Source of the DNA: Dryocosmus kuriphilus
Lineage: Eukaryota > Arthropoda > Insecta > Hymenoptera > Cynipidae
NCBI GenBank assembly: GCA_038277395.1
Contig: CM076193.1
Coordinates: forward strand, 147,177,813 to 147,241,812
DNA: 64,000 bases
Direction: 5' to 3'
Shown here: positions 54,829-64,000 of the stretch, one piece after another
Position numbering within the stretch: position 1 is the stretch's first letter
Layout of the letters: the number at the start of each line of letters is the position of its first letter
Notes under the pieces: model-generated
Told to the model about the DNA's origin: nothing
The model's database searches: none
The model's input: only the letters and a program-made list of their open reading frames with translations
Position numbers and translations under genes: made by a program

Positions 54829-56122
54829 CTTTATTTTCGAATACTGTAAACCTGTTCTCCTCTCCTTTCGTCAGCGCCCACGTTTCGCACCCGTACATGA
54901 CGACCGGCATTATTATCGTTTCCTAAATACTTACTTTGATGTTTCTAGATCACGATCGCGGTTTTAGTAATGTATTTGTTGCATAGTAGCACCGACTGCC
55001 AGCGAGCAGCCGCCTATTGATTTCCATTTTCGTGTTATTGTCGCCAGTTATAATAGTCCCGAGGTATTTAAACTCATTAACTCTTTCAAATTTCATATTT
55101 CCGGACATTAGATCCCCCTCTCCATTGCTTTGTTCTGATCTGTCGACGATCAAATATTTTGTCTTCGATTTGCTAACTTCTAAACCTATTTCCTTGGCTT
55201 TTGTGATCAAGCTTTCCGCATTTTTAACTACCGTTTCTCTATCATCCCCGAGTAAGTCGAGATCATCTGCATATCCCAGAATTTGTATTATCCCATTGAG
55301 GGTAGCACCGGACGGATTCGTTTGTACTTCTCTGACCATGTATTCTAAAATTAAGTTGAAAAGGATGCACGAAAGCGCATCGCCCTGTATCTGGCCATCG
55401 CGGATCAAAAACTCTTCAGATAAACTTCCGTTTACGCGTATCGTACCCCTACTGCCGCTTAAGCAAACTTCGATAAGTCTAACCAATTTCCTTGGTACAC
55501 CCAAGAGCTCCAGAATCCAGTACATTCGTGCGCGTATAATAGAGACGTAAGCTTTTTTGAAGTCGATAAATAGCTCATGTATTGCTTCATTAAATTCCCA
55601 TTTCCTTTCTAACAGTTGTATAATTGTAAACATTTGATCGTTTGTAGACCGGTTTCGGCGGAATCCACGCTGGTAATCCCCAAAGATTTCCTTAGCAAAA
55701 GGTGTTAGTCTACTTAAGATTACTTTGGTCAGGATCTTATAGCACGAAGGCACAAGTGAAATTCCCCGATAATTGTTACAGTTCGTTTTATCGCCTTTTT
55801 TAAAAATGGGTATAATAATAGAGGTATTCCATTCCTCCGGTATGCGTTCTGTTTTCCAGATTGCGCGTATTAATTTACAAATTTGGCTTGTGAGGCGAGG
55901 GCCCCCATTTTTTATCAGTTCTGACGGTAGGTCGTCAGTGCCCGCGGCTTTGTTATTTTTCAACTTCTTTATGGCCATTTCTATTTCTTTGTCAGTAGGC
56001 TCATCAATTAGTAGATCAGCAGCGTGGATTTCACCGAGATTAACTTCAACGGGATCTTCGCGTACGTTCAATAGCTTATCAAAATAGTTTTTCCATAAAT
56101 TTAGTCTTTCTGTTGCATTAGC
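54829..56122 (-). pseudogene. LINE reverse transcriptase
   Basis: This enzyme copies LINE RNA into DNA at the nicked target. The minus strand is open from the mariner edge (ANATERLNLWKNYFDKLLN) through KLKNNKAAGTDDLPSELIKN, IIPIFKKGDKTNCNNYRGIS (RT blocks 0-2), GFRRNRSTNDQMF and motif A ELFIDFKKAY (rc about 55,548-55,575). Motif B is GQIQGDALSCILFN, motif C is LGYADDLDLLG (rc about 55,258-55,280), and the thumb includes KYLIVDRSEQ and FKYLGTIIT. TGA ends it after LLKPRS (54,950). The sequence continues in the same frame through one more stop (TAG) to PVVMYGCETWALTKG. The catalytic Asp residues are present, so only two stops break this part. The shorter antisense open frame at 55,017-55,550 is not a gene. 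Confidence 0.92.
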
Positions 56123-56124
56123 TA

Positions 56125-57393
56125 CTACATGCAATGAGAAGTCCCGAGCCACACAAGGAAAAAATTAATTTTTTACCTTAAAACCTTTTTTATTCTTCGA
56201 TGTACTCTCCATTTAAAGTAATGCACTTATTCCAGCGGTCCTCCAACATTTCGATACCTTTCGATCGCCTCTGTTTCGGTCATGACTTCAGCATTCGGCG
56301 AGAATTTCTTTCCCTGAAGAAACATTTTCAAGTTTGGGAACAAATGGTAGTCGCTGGGGGCCAGATCTGGTGAATACGGAGGATGCTTAACCAATTGGTA
56401 GTGCAATTCGCTCAGTTTGGCCGTCATTTTCATCCATGAATGTGCTGGTGCGTTGTCGCCGTGGTGGTACAGCACTTTCTTCCTTGCCATGTGCGGCCGT
56501 TCTTTTTTAATTTCTTCGTTTAAACGATCCAGTTGAGCAACACAGTAGTCACCTGTGATGGTTTTCCCCTTTTCCAAATATTCAATCATGATTATTCCTT
56601 TTGGATCCCAAAAAAACACTTGCCATAATCTTCCCGGCCGACTGTTGCGTCTTTGGACGCTTCGGACGGCTGTTATCTGCTTCCAATCACTCTGCAGACT
56701 GTCTGTTGGACTCAGGAGTGTAATATTGAATCCAGGATTCGTCCATCGTCACGAATCGACGCAAAAAGTTTTTTTTGTTTCTTTGGAACAAGGCCAAATT
56801 ACGCTCGGAATCTTCAACACGTTGCTGCTTCTGGTCCGGTTTGAGCAAACGCGGCACCCATCTTGCGATCAGCTTTTTCATCCCCAAATGTTCATGCAAA
56901 ATGTTGCTAACGCGTTCTATCGATATACCCACGGCCTCTGCTATTTCACGCAACTTCGCTTTCCGATCATTCAAAACAATCAAATGGATTTTTTTTATGT
57001 TTTCCGGTGTGGTGATCTCAGAGGGCCGTCCACTGCGCTGAGCATCATCGGTGCTGGTACGACCACGTTTGAAGTCCGCAAACCAGCGGTTTACGGTTGC
57101 AGTTGATGGTGCGGATGTTGGGTAGCATTTATCTAACCACTCATTGGCCTGGACGGTGTTTTTTCCCATTAAAAAACAATGTTTTATTAAAACCCGAAAC
57201 TCGTCTCTTTCCATCGTTCGCGAGAAACCAAAGCTTGTCTGACACAATTAGCTGTTATTCGAAAACTAATGCACGCAATGTCACGAAACTAAAGGTGGTG
57301 CTGTCTAAAGGCTGGTTCTCAACGAAAACATACATGGTTTAATCCTAGTGGCGACATCTCTGTGTGAGGCTCGGGACTTCTCATTCCATGTGG
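56125..57393 (-). mobile_element. mariner (second family), 1,269 bp, inserted in the LINE
   Basis: The left end CTACATGCAATGAGAAGTCC and the right end (complement) CCACATGGAATGAGAAGTCC form inverted repeats of about 33 bp that include GAGAAGTCCCGAGCC. TA flanks both sides (56,123-56,124; 57,394-57,395). The transposase is on the minus strand. Its ends and protein differ clearly from the mariner at 12,445-13,631, so the genome has hosted at least two mariner lineages. Confidence 0.94.
56190..57214 (-). pseudogene. mariner transposase (second family), broken
   Basis: DD34D transposase. I choose the start MERDEFRVLIKHCFLMGKN (57,214). Regions: first HTH (SAPSTATVNRWFADFKRGR), RSGRPSE linker, second HTH (LREIAEAVGISIERVSNILH), MKKLIARWVPRLL (the WVPHEL equivalent), first Asp in VTMDESWIQYY, second in HHGDNAPAHS, third in SPDLAPSDYHLFPNL. 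Lesions: TGA after SNRQSAE (rc 56,684-56,686, where relatives have Trp); a one-base gain in a T7 run (rc about 56,610) shifting the frame before WDPKG; and a deletion with frame change near rc 56,270, after which IEMLEDRWNKCI and a normal stop (56,190) follow. Inactive. Confidence 0.93.
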
Positions 57394-57395
57394 TA

Positions 57396-57880
57396 CTAGA
57401 TTGCCATTTTCGTCCCTCATTACTTCCGTTCTACTTTGAAAGCCTTTCCTTATAAAATTGATTCCCCTGTACATCTCACGTGGGTTATTTTGCTTATTAT
57501 GCGTGTCTATTGCTAGTATTTTATTCTTTACTCACTCCCTTTTCTTGGATCTGTAAAACCTATTTGCACTTTTACTAATCTCGAGATACTTCTTGTGTGT
57601 TTGATCGCACTTATTTTGTAAACTAATTTCTTTGGCCCTCGTTCGCTTTTTAAACCATAGTTTGCACTCTGCGTGGAACCACGGTTTGCTTTTGGTTACT
57701 TTCTTTAAACCTATAGTACTTTTCGCGGCTGTCTTTATCGCCTCTTTCATATTGCCCCACAGGGTTTCCGGGTCCTCCTTACAATTATCGCTATCGTCTG
57801 CCTGTTCTTGAAGAGCGTCGAAACTATTAGAAATCTTCACTTGATAATTCAATATTTCTGTTGGCAACGCTATTCTTTAA
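57396..57880 (-). pseudogene. LINE segment upstream of the RT
   Basis: Minus-strand open frame 57,532-57,867 reads LPTEILNYQVKISNSFDALQ, LWGNMKEAIKTAAKSTIGLK, KPWFHAECKLWFKKRTRAKE and a stop after YRSKKRE. The same element continues (rc 57,400-57,530) with NNPREMYRGINFIRKGFQSR and DENGNLV up to the mariner. This is the region between endonuclease and RT in LINE polyproteins. The LINE ends abruptly near 57,880, which is the usual 5' truncation. Confidence 0.8.
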
Positions 57881-58205
57881 ATTAAGAAATCATTTTTTTT
57901 CTGAACGACAGAAATTACCTAATTTCTTACTCCAATTTCTGACTTCAGATTTTTCAATTTAGAAGGAGTGAAGATTATATCTAGTAACAGATTTTGTTAC
58001 ATCCAGGATTGAAAAATGTTTGGAAAAAATGGGCTTGCTTTATGGAATACGCATTAAACGATGATTTTTCCCGTGCTCTTGCAGACACTTACCCTGTTTA
58101 AGGAAAATTTGTCAGGGCCCTTCCAGATCTTTTATACAATGTTCTTTTTCTATAATTATTATAATAAATGTACGGAATAAAAATTGTTCTCTTAAAAAAA
58201 GTACT
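57881..58205. other. AT-rich spacer, nothing recognised
   Basis: Short stretch between the LINE 5' truncation point and PLE copy 5. It ends in AAAAGTACT (58,197-58,205), the candidate left target duplication. Confidence 0.4.
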
Positions 58206-58343
58206 CTTCAACTTAAAAGCTGGTAAAGAAAATAAGCCAACTCTTCGATCTTTGGACCAACACCTGACAAAAGGTTTTTAGTAAGATTTAAAAAGAAGAG
58301 TATAAAGTTTCTTTTAAAATTGACTCATTCATAACTTTTGGTA

Positions 58344-58690
58344 AAGATCCTTTGGATAAGTTTGAAAGGGATCGGGTAGTTTATAAAATAATTTGCAGAA
58401 AATCTGAGATAGCTTATGTGGGATAGACTGGTAGACTTCTTTATACTAGGGTGGAGGAACATAAAATTGATGTACTTTTGAAGCGTTATCATAGGAGTGT
58501 GCTTGCTAAACATACAAGGGAATGTGCGAAATGCATTTCTGGCTGGGATAATGTTCAGATTTTTACATTATGAAAATGACGGGAGTAAGAATTCATGGAA
58601 ATGCTTTACAAAAACAGAAAGAATTATCTATTTTAAAGGCTGATTTGGATAAATTAAATAAATGTTTTGATAGTATGATTGATTAAATCT
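58344..58690 (+). pseudogene. PLE copy 5: GIY-YIG endonuclease domain
   Basis: The + strand reads DPLDKFERDRVVYKIICRKS, EIAYVG, a stop (TAG where Gln is usual), TGRLLYTRVEEHKIDVLLKR, then HTRECAKCISGWDNVQIFTL, a stop, and EFMEMLY (with the family Glu). YVG replaces YIG. Two stops and a frame change make it non-functional. No RT part is present. Confidence 0.78.
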
Positions 58691-58961
58691 TTATATTTTT
58701 CTGAATTAAATTTTCTTTTTGTATTGGTGATCTTTTTTCCTGGGGTCAAAGGGTGCTTGTTTTCCTACCTTTTTCAGGTATAAGGATTTGCGTCATTTTG
58801 GGGTTAGCGGGAAAGCCTTTTCTGCTGTCTCTCTCGCATATATTTTTATACTATTATTTTCTCATTGCTTAGTCAGATTTCTTGGGGAGAGCATCGTGTC
58901 GACCTCACGGATCTGGCTTGGTGATATTATTTTTCTTTTCATTTGTATTTTGTGTTTTGCC

Positions 58962-58991
58962 TTGATAAGGGTGTTGCATGAACGGCGAAAC
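58962..58991 (+). ncRNA. Hammerhead-ribozyme-like core, PLE copy 5
   Basis: TTGATAAGGGTG, a short variable loop and GGCGAAAC. The arrangement is that of the PLE hammerhead tail, but the core is degenerate (TGATAA for TGATGA) and stem II pairs poorly. Confidence 0.4.
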
Positions 58992-59268
58992 ATTGGCATG
59001 CTTTGTAATTTGTTTTTGATTATGATTTTAAACAAAAGAAGATGAGGGAAAGAAAATGAAGGAAGGGGATTTGGTTCGTTACCTTCTTTTTCCCTTCTCT
59101 CTCTTTTTTTTTTTTGAATTTCGCTAAAAACCTTTCTTCAGGTGTTGGTCCTTTGATCGGAGAGTTGATTTGTTTTCTTTACCAGCTTTTAAGTTGAATT
59201 TTGATATTGGACGTTAAAAGAGATTTTAGGTTTAGACATTTTCTAATTCTTTTTTATTTAAAAGTACT

Positions 59269-61199
59269 TTTATTAATTTTTAACCAAAAATACGCTTTTT
59301 CCTAGAAAATTTTAGGATAAATTCTATTTGCCCATCCTACTAATGTTTAGCGTTCGAAAGTACAGCACGATATGATTCGTCGCCAGCATAACAAAATATC
59401 GTAAACCATTTACTGCTTGTTTTGAATTCTGTCACTGAAGCTAAAAAAAAACAACAAAAATCGCGACCGAATGCATAATTATTCTTATTTCGTTTAGGCG
59501 TCCCCTTCGTCTTCACACTTGTACGACGCCATATTTAAACAGTTTAATTTTGCTCACTTCACGGTGGCGCTGATATCGCACGGCGCGCTTTTACAAAATG
59601 CAAAAAAATCATTATATAATTAATATGTATGGGTATGTATTAGTATGGGTTATATAAAGGAATTTTAGCAATGCTGTTTTATAAGATATCTAGTCATTTT
59701 TTAAATTAAACATTAATCATATGGGAATATTAGTTTAATGTCAGAAAGCTTAAAAAATAATACAAAAATGAGGAAAAATTACGAGTACTTGCTTAGGTTT
59801 ACTTTCTACGCACGAAATCATAGAAGCGTGGCGTAACAAGATATTTCTAGTAAAAGCCCGACTTCAGGCAAGCCTCCTTCTAACCCTACAAACAAAAACT
59901 TCAAAATCATATGTGTTTAGATATCATCCAATCATTTTTTTAGTCAGATCAACGAGATTTGTAAATAATGAAGTATACCCCTATTTTAAAGCGCCATTTA
60001 TCACCTATTATAATTTAACATCTTTTATTCAAAATAGAAATACTGGTTGGGGCCTTGTCAGTACCTCTTTAAATGGGACTAAATAAGGCAATTTATGGAC
60101 GGGTGTATGTCGATCTTTTGAGTAACACAATATTACTACTGGACACTCGTAAATAGTTTTATTGACCTAATTCTTATCGTATGATCTTTTTTCCAGTACA
60201 GTCATAAAAAACTCGCTTTTTGACGTCTTTTCTAGCCCGCAAAGTGGTACTTTATCAACGTCACAACTGGTTTTAGCTCGCATGATTTTCGTTCAAAAAG
60301 TTGTCGGAAAAAGTTCTTTTAAACGATCAAAAAGGGAAATTTAATTAAAAAGTATGGCGAGAATCGTAAAAATAAGAACGATAGCTCTCATAAAAAATAT
60401 TACCGGCATTTCACAAATATCGTAATCAATGAAATTTGTGAAACGAAATCGTTTAGACTCTTTCGATATTAATGTTTGATTATTTTTTTAAAGAGGCAAT
60501 TTTTTTTGTTATATACTTCTGACTCATGACTGTACATTTGTGTAACTGATTATATTCTTCTGTTCCTTAGAGGGCTATTTAGCCCTAGGGATTTTCTGAT
60601 AATAAATACAAATACAATTTAATTTGTAAAACTAAAAATAAAATAGGAAAAACTTAATTTCCATGAAGCTAAATAATAGACGAGTGGAAAGTTCAAAACC
60701 GCAAAATTTTCTATTCGAGTTATTAATCTACTAAGATTTATTAACTCACCAAGAGTTTAAAAACGTTTATGAACTCGGCCCCTTAATCTTCTCCTAAGTA
60801 CTCCCGTGATCTGATTTTATGAAAAGAAGTATATTCTATCGCCGAAAGTTTCCTTGATTTTCAAGCTTTTAAATTTATGATATTCGATTTGGACGCTCGT
60901 AAATTTGCCCAGCCGACTTATGTTAGCGCCCCAGTAGAGCAACTCGTATCCGGGAAATATATTTCTTCGTATTTCTCCCAGCTTCCGCCCTCGAGTCTCG
61001 TAATCTTATCAACTAAATAAGCGCTTTAGGGCTGGCTTGAATTTACCGTGTCCAATACACCGCTGCAAAGTGACCCAGTGACAAGATTTTTGATACTTTA
61101 TCCTTATTTCAGTTATTATAGTATACTGGACTTTAACTCACGTAAGTTTAGTATATTAATATCGAATTCACTCAGGGAGAGTAAAATTATGACCCTGTA
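59269..61199. other. Spacer, no gene recognised
   Basis: About 1.9 kb, moderately AT-rich, looking mostly unique. GC-richer parts near 59,500-59,600 and 60,880-61,080 have no recognisable coding frame or motif on either strand. Confidence 0.4.
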
Positions 61200-62420
61200 A
61201 ATGTTTCACAAGATTTCGTTCAGAATTGTAAAAGTTTTCTTTGCTTCGAAAATTTAAATAGTCAGAATTTTGTTCGATTGTAATTAGCGACCTCAAGACA
61301 AGGTCTAGAATATATAAGTCATCAAAATTAAACCTCGTTTCAAGTTACTATAGATTACATTAAAAACTGCAAATGTTTTTTTTGTTTAGAAGAATTTAAT
61401 AAGCCACCATTTTGGAAATTTTACCTTCATAGTTTTAAAATTAATTCAAGAGCGCATAAAATCATCAAGATTAACATTTATATGAAGTGGCAAAAAATTT
61501 CTTTAAAATTTGTAGAAATTTTCTTTGTTTCGAAAATTAAAATTGCCACCATTTTGTTCGATTTTAATTTGCGACTTCAAATCAAGGTCTAGAATATATA
61601 AGTCAGTTATATTAAACCGCTTCTCAAAATACAAGAGTTTACTTTAAAAATTGCAAAAGTTTTCTTTGTTTAGAAAACTTAAATAAGCACCATTCTGTAA
61701 ATTCTAAGTGTATAGTTCCAAAGTTAAATTAAAAGTGCATGAATCATCAAGCTCCACATTTATCTAGGAGTATGAAAGACTTTAAGAAACCCGAAGCTAT
61801 TGTATCAGGATTATTTTGGGTTCAATTTTGGGTCCAGTTTTCGGTTTGCAACCCTTCCCCTCGAACTGGTACGAAAACTTGAACCAACTCGAAAGTTCAA
61901 CTTAAAAATAAAGTACCATAAATTACCGAAGATTTCCGGAACTGTTTCGGGTTTTCGGGTCAGTTTGAGCATTCAGGTTTTAGGATCGGGTTACGAACTC
62001 GAGACCCGATCTGACCCAAAGTCATTTTGCACATCATTATACTTATCTAAAGTTTAAAAAAATTTCTTGAAAAACTGTAGAAGTTTTCTTTCTTTCGAAA
62101 ATTTCAATAACCCGCATATTTTGATTTTAAGCTATGATTTCAAAACAAAGTCGAGAATATATAAATCGTCAAAATTAAACCTCCTCTCAAGTTGCAAGAG
62201 ATTACGTTAGAAATGGCAAAAGTTTTCTTTGTTTAGAAAATTTAAATAGCCGCCATTTGGAAAATTTTAAGTTTATAGTTTTCCCATTAAACCAAAAGCG
62301 CATGAATCATTGAAACTGACACTCTTCCAAAATATAAAACAATTTCGTTAAAAACTGTAGACGTTTTCTTTGTTTCGAAAATTAAAGTTCTCACTATTTT
62401 GAAAATTTTCGACATTATCA
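61200..62420 (-). repeat. Diverged 141-bp-family array, reverse orientation
   Basis: The complement of the dispersed core (AGTTTTCTTTGTTT) recurs near 61,230, 61,370, 61,510, 61,655, 62,080, 62,225 and 62,365, so spacing is about 140-143 bases with one interruption at 61,780-62,040. Alternating units contain TTTCGAAAAT and TTTAGAAAAT, hinting at a dimer. Divergence is much higher than in the + strand array to the right. Confidence 0.8.
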
Positions 62421-62867
62421 ATTTGACGTTTTCATTTGGATTTAGAAACCTACTCTATATTATTATCCTGAATGCAAGCACGCGATATTAAAAAAAAATA
62501 TTAGTAGACACGTGGTTGGGATTTCGTGCTTTTATCGAGTGACCCTGGATAAAAGTCGATCTGCTGCAACTACTGCTGTGCAGAGCTATTTGTACGACGG
62601 CCATGTTCGGATCGGATGTGTGTGCTGAAAATGGACGTTCATTTATCACTCATCGCATCGAATCGATCTGGTAATCCTCTGATGGAACCACCAGGATATT
62701 TCTTGCGGATAGGGTACTTTCTTCACACTCTGATGGAACTCTGGGTGCAAACAGATGCATCAACTTTTAACATTTTAAAACGAAATTATCCAGAATATTG
62801 GGGCTCGGTACACTTTTTCAAATTCAAAACCTAAAACTCGATCGAAAAATATCATTTTAATTCTAAA
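62421..62867. other. Spacer between the two 141-bp arrays
   Basis: A GC-richer unique stretch (62,510-62,720) contains a 72-codon open frame starting MCVLKMDVHLSLIAS at 62,616, without a recognised domain or splice sites. I do not call it a gene. Confidence 0.35.
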
Positions 62868-64000
62868 AACAAAGAAAGCTTTTACAATTTTCAACTAAAT
62901 TTTCCCAAACTTTGGGAATTTGTTAAAGGCGACGAATTAGATAGTTTCGAACCTTTTTTTTGAATCGATAAATTCGAAAATATTAAAATTTCGGATGTTT
63001 TAATTTGAGGAACAAAGAAAACTTTTACAATTTTGAACTAAATATTTTCAAACTTTGGGAATTTGTTAAACGCGACGAATGAGATAGTATGAAACCTTTT
63101 TTGAATCGGTAAGTTCGAAAATATTAAAATTTCGGATGTTTTAATTTGAGAAACAAAGAAAACTTTTACAATTTTGAACTAAATCTTTTTAAACTTTGGG
63201 AATTTGTTCAACGCGACGAATTAGATAGTTTCAAATCTTTATTGCATCGATAAGTTCGAAATTATTAAAATCCCGGATGTTTTAATTTGAGAAACAAAGA
63301 AAACTTCTACAATTTTGAACTAAATTTTTTCAAACTTTGGGAATTTGTTAAACGCGACGAATTAGATAGTTTCAAACCTTTTTTGAATCGATAAGTTCGA
63401 AAATATTAAAATGCCGGATATTTTAATTTAAGAAACAAAGAAAACTTTTACAATTTTGAACTAAATTTTTTCAAACTTTGGAGATTTGTTAAACGCGACG
63501 AATTAGATAGTTTCAAATCTTTCTTGTATCGATAAGTTCGAAAATATTAAAATGTCGGTTGTTTTAGTTTGAGAAACAAAGAAAACATCTAATATTTTGA
63601 ACTAAATTTATTCAAACTTTGGGAGTTTGCTAAGCGCGACGAATTAGATAGTTTAAAACCTTTATTGCATCGATAAATTCGAAAATATTAAAATCCCGGA
63701 TGTTTTAATTTGAGAAACAAAGAAAACTTTTACAATTCTGAACTAAATCTTTTTAAACTTTGGGAATTTGTTAAAAGCGACGAATTAGATAGTTTCAAAC
63801 CTTTTTTGAATCGATAAATTTGAAAATATTAAAATGTCGGATGTTTTAATTTGAGAAACAAAGAAAACTTTTACAATTTTGAAATAATCTTTTTAAACTT
63901 TCGAAATTTGTTAAACGCGACGAATTATATAGTTTGAAACCCTTTTTGAATCGAAAAGTTCGAAAATATTAAAATTTCGGATGTTTTAATTTGAGAAACA
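62868..64000 (+). repeat. Regular 141-bp tandem satellite, continues past the window
   Basis: AACAAAGAAAACTTTTACAA starts at 63,011, 63,152, 63,293, 63,434, 63,575, 63,716 and 63,857 and starts again at 63,998: exactly 141 bases each time. An eighth, slightly different copy begins near 62,868. Other fixed parts are CAAACTTTGGGAATTTGTTA, ACGCGACGAATTAGATAGTT and GATGTTTTAATTTGAG. The unit matches the dispersed and diverged copies across the window. Confidence 0.96.

Larger units (their letters stand above)
52037..57880 (-). mobile_element. 5'-truncated LINE split by a Tigger and a mariner
   Basis: One minus-strand non-LTR retrotransposon is recognisable in three segments: 57,880-57,396 (before the RT), 56,122-54,829 (reverse transcriptase) and 52,406-52,119 (C-terminal region). 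Two DNA transposons, each flanked by TA, separate them. Joining the flanks with a single TA keeps the frame at both joints: GNLV|ANATER at the mariner, ENKV|LRKTYG at the Tigger. The 5' half (including the endonuclease) is missing. Clade not assigned with certainty. Confidence 0.9.
58206..59259 (+). mobile_element. Penelope-like element (copy 5) with inverted terminal arms
   Basis: TTCAACTTAAAAGCTGGTAA (left, 58,207) is the inverse of TTACCAGCTTTTAAGTTGAA (right, to about 59,201). The inversion covers GACCAACACCTGA...AAAGG on both sides, arms about 85-110 bp. Between them is a GIY-YIG fragment and a hammerhead-like core, all on the + strand. AAAAGTACT occurs at 58,197-58,205 and 59,260-59,268 as a possible 9-bp target duplication, although an AT-rich 9-mer is weak proof. 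It is the same plan as copy 3, but from a different PLE lineage judged by sequence. Confidence 0.75.

Noticed and set aside
55017..55550. 177-codon + strand open frame
   Set aside because: Antisense to the LINE reverse transcriptase, which carries the expected motifs on the minus strand.
56555..57106. 183-codon + strand open frame
   Set aside because: Antisense to the mariner transposase at 56,190-57,214.

Overview
This window is AT-rich eukaryotic DNA, very probably from an insect. The evidence is one spliced host exon of a neuropeptide-type GPCR, two mariner families, a pogo/Tigger transposon, two kinds of LINE and at least five Penelope-like elements (PLEs). A hymenopteran is plausible from the style of the LINE ORF1 and the repeats, but I cannot prove it. 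No bacterial-style operon, CRISPR array, tRNA or rRNA was seen.

Layout. 1-9,280: purine-rich low complexity, an inverted-repeat MITE (2,476-3,298) with a solo arm at 5,537-5,916, and decayed short AT-rich tandem repeats. 9,281-15,560: two broken PLEs on the minus strand; the second is split by an irritans-type mariner (12,445-13,631). 16,690-20,640: a degenerate GAATT/TTTGAATT repeat field. 21,212-27,440: a satellite of about 77-bp monomers in a 231-bp higher-order unit. 31,008-38,671: a cluster of inverted-repeat elements, including a 295-bp near-perfect palindrome with a 9-bp target duplication, a 2.57-kb foldback, a GGGTTCTA-rich element and a 1.22-kb foldback. 39,073-41,007: an internally deleted LINE with a 17-bp target duplication. 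41,642-41,973: the only convincing host exon, the first coding exon of a cholecystokinin/sulfakinin-like receptor. 42,707-51,720: a PLE with inverted terminal arms, an inverted-repeat element, and a longer broken PLE carrying a 1.6-kb inverted repeat. 52,020-57,880: one LINE split by a Tigger element and by a second mariner, both at TA. 58,206-59,259: a fifth PLE. 61,200-64,000: a 141-bp repeat family, degenerate in reverse orientation and then as a regular tandem array running off the end.

Apart from the receptor exon nothing looks like an active host gene, so the window reads as a repeat-filled intron or intergenic tract around a receptor gene. The main points are (i) hammerhead-ribozyme-like cores (CTGATGA ... 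GAAAC type) at six PLE-associated places, (ii) the number and variety of long inverted-repeat elements, and (iii) the nested LINE, in which taking out either transposon with one TA copy gives an uninterrupted reading frame across the joint.
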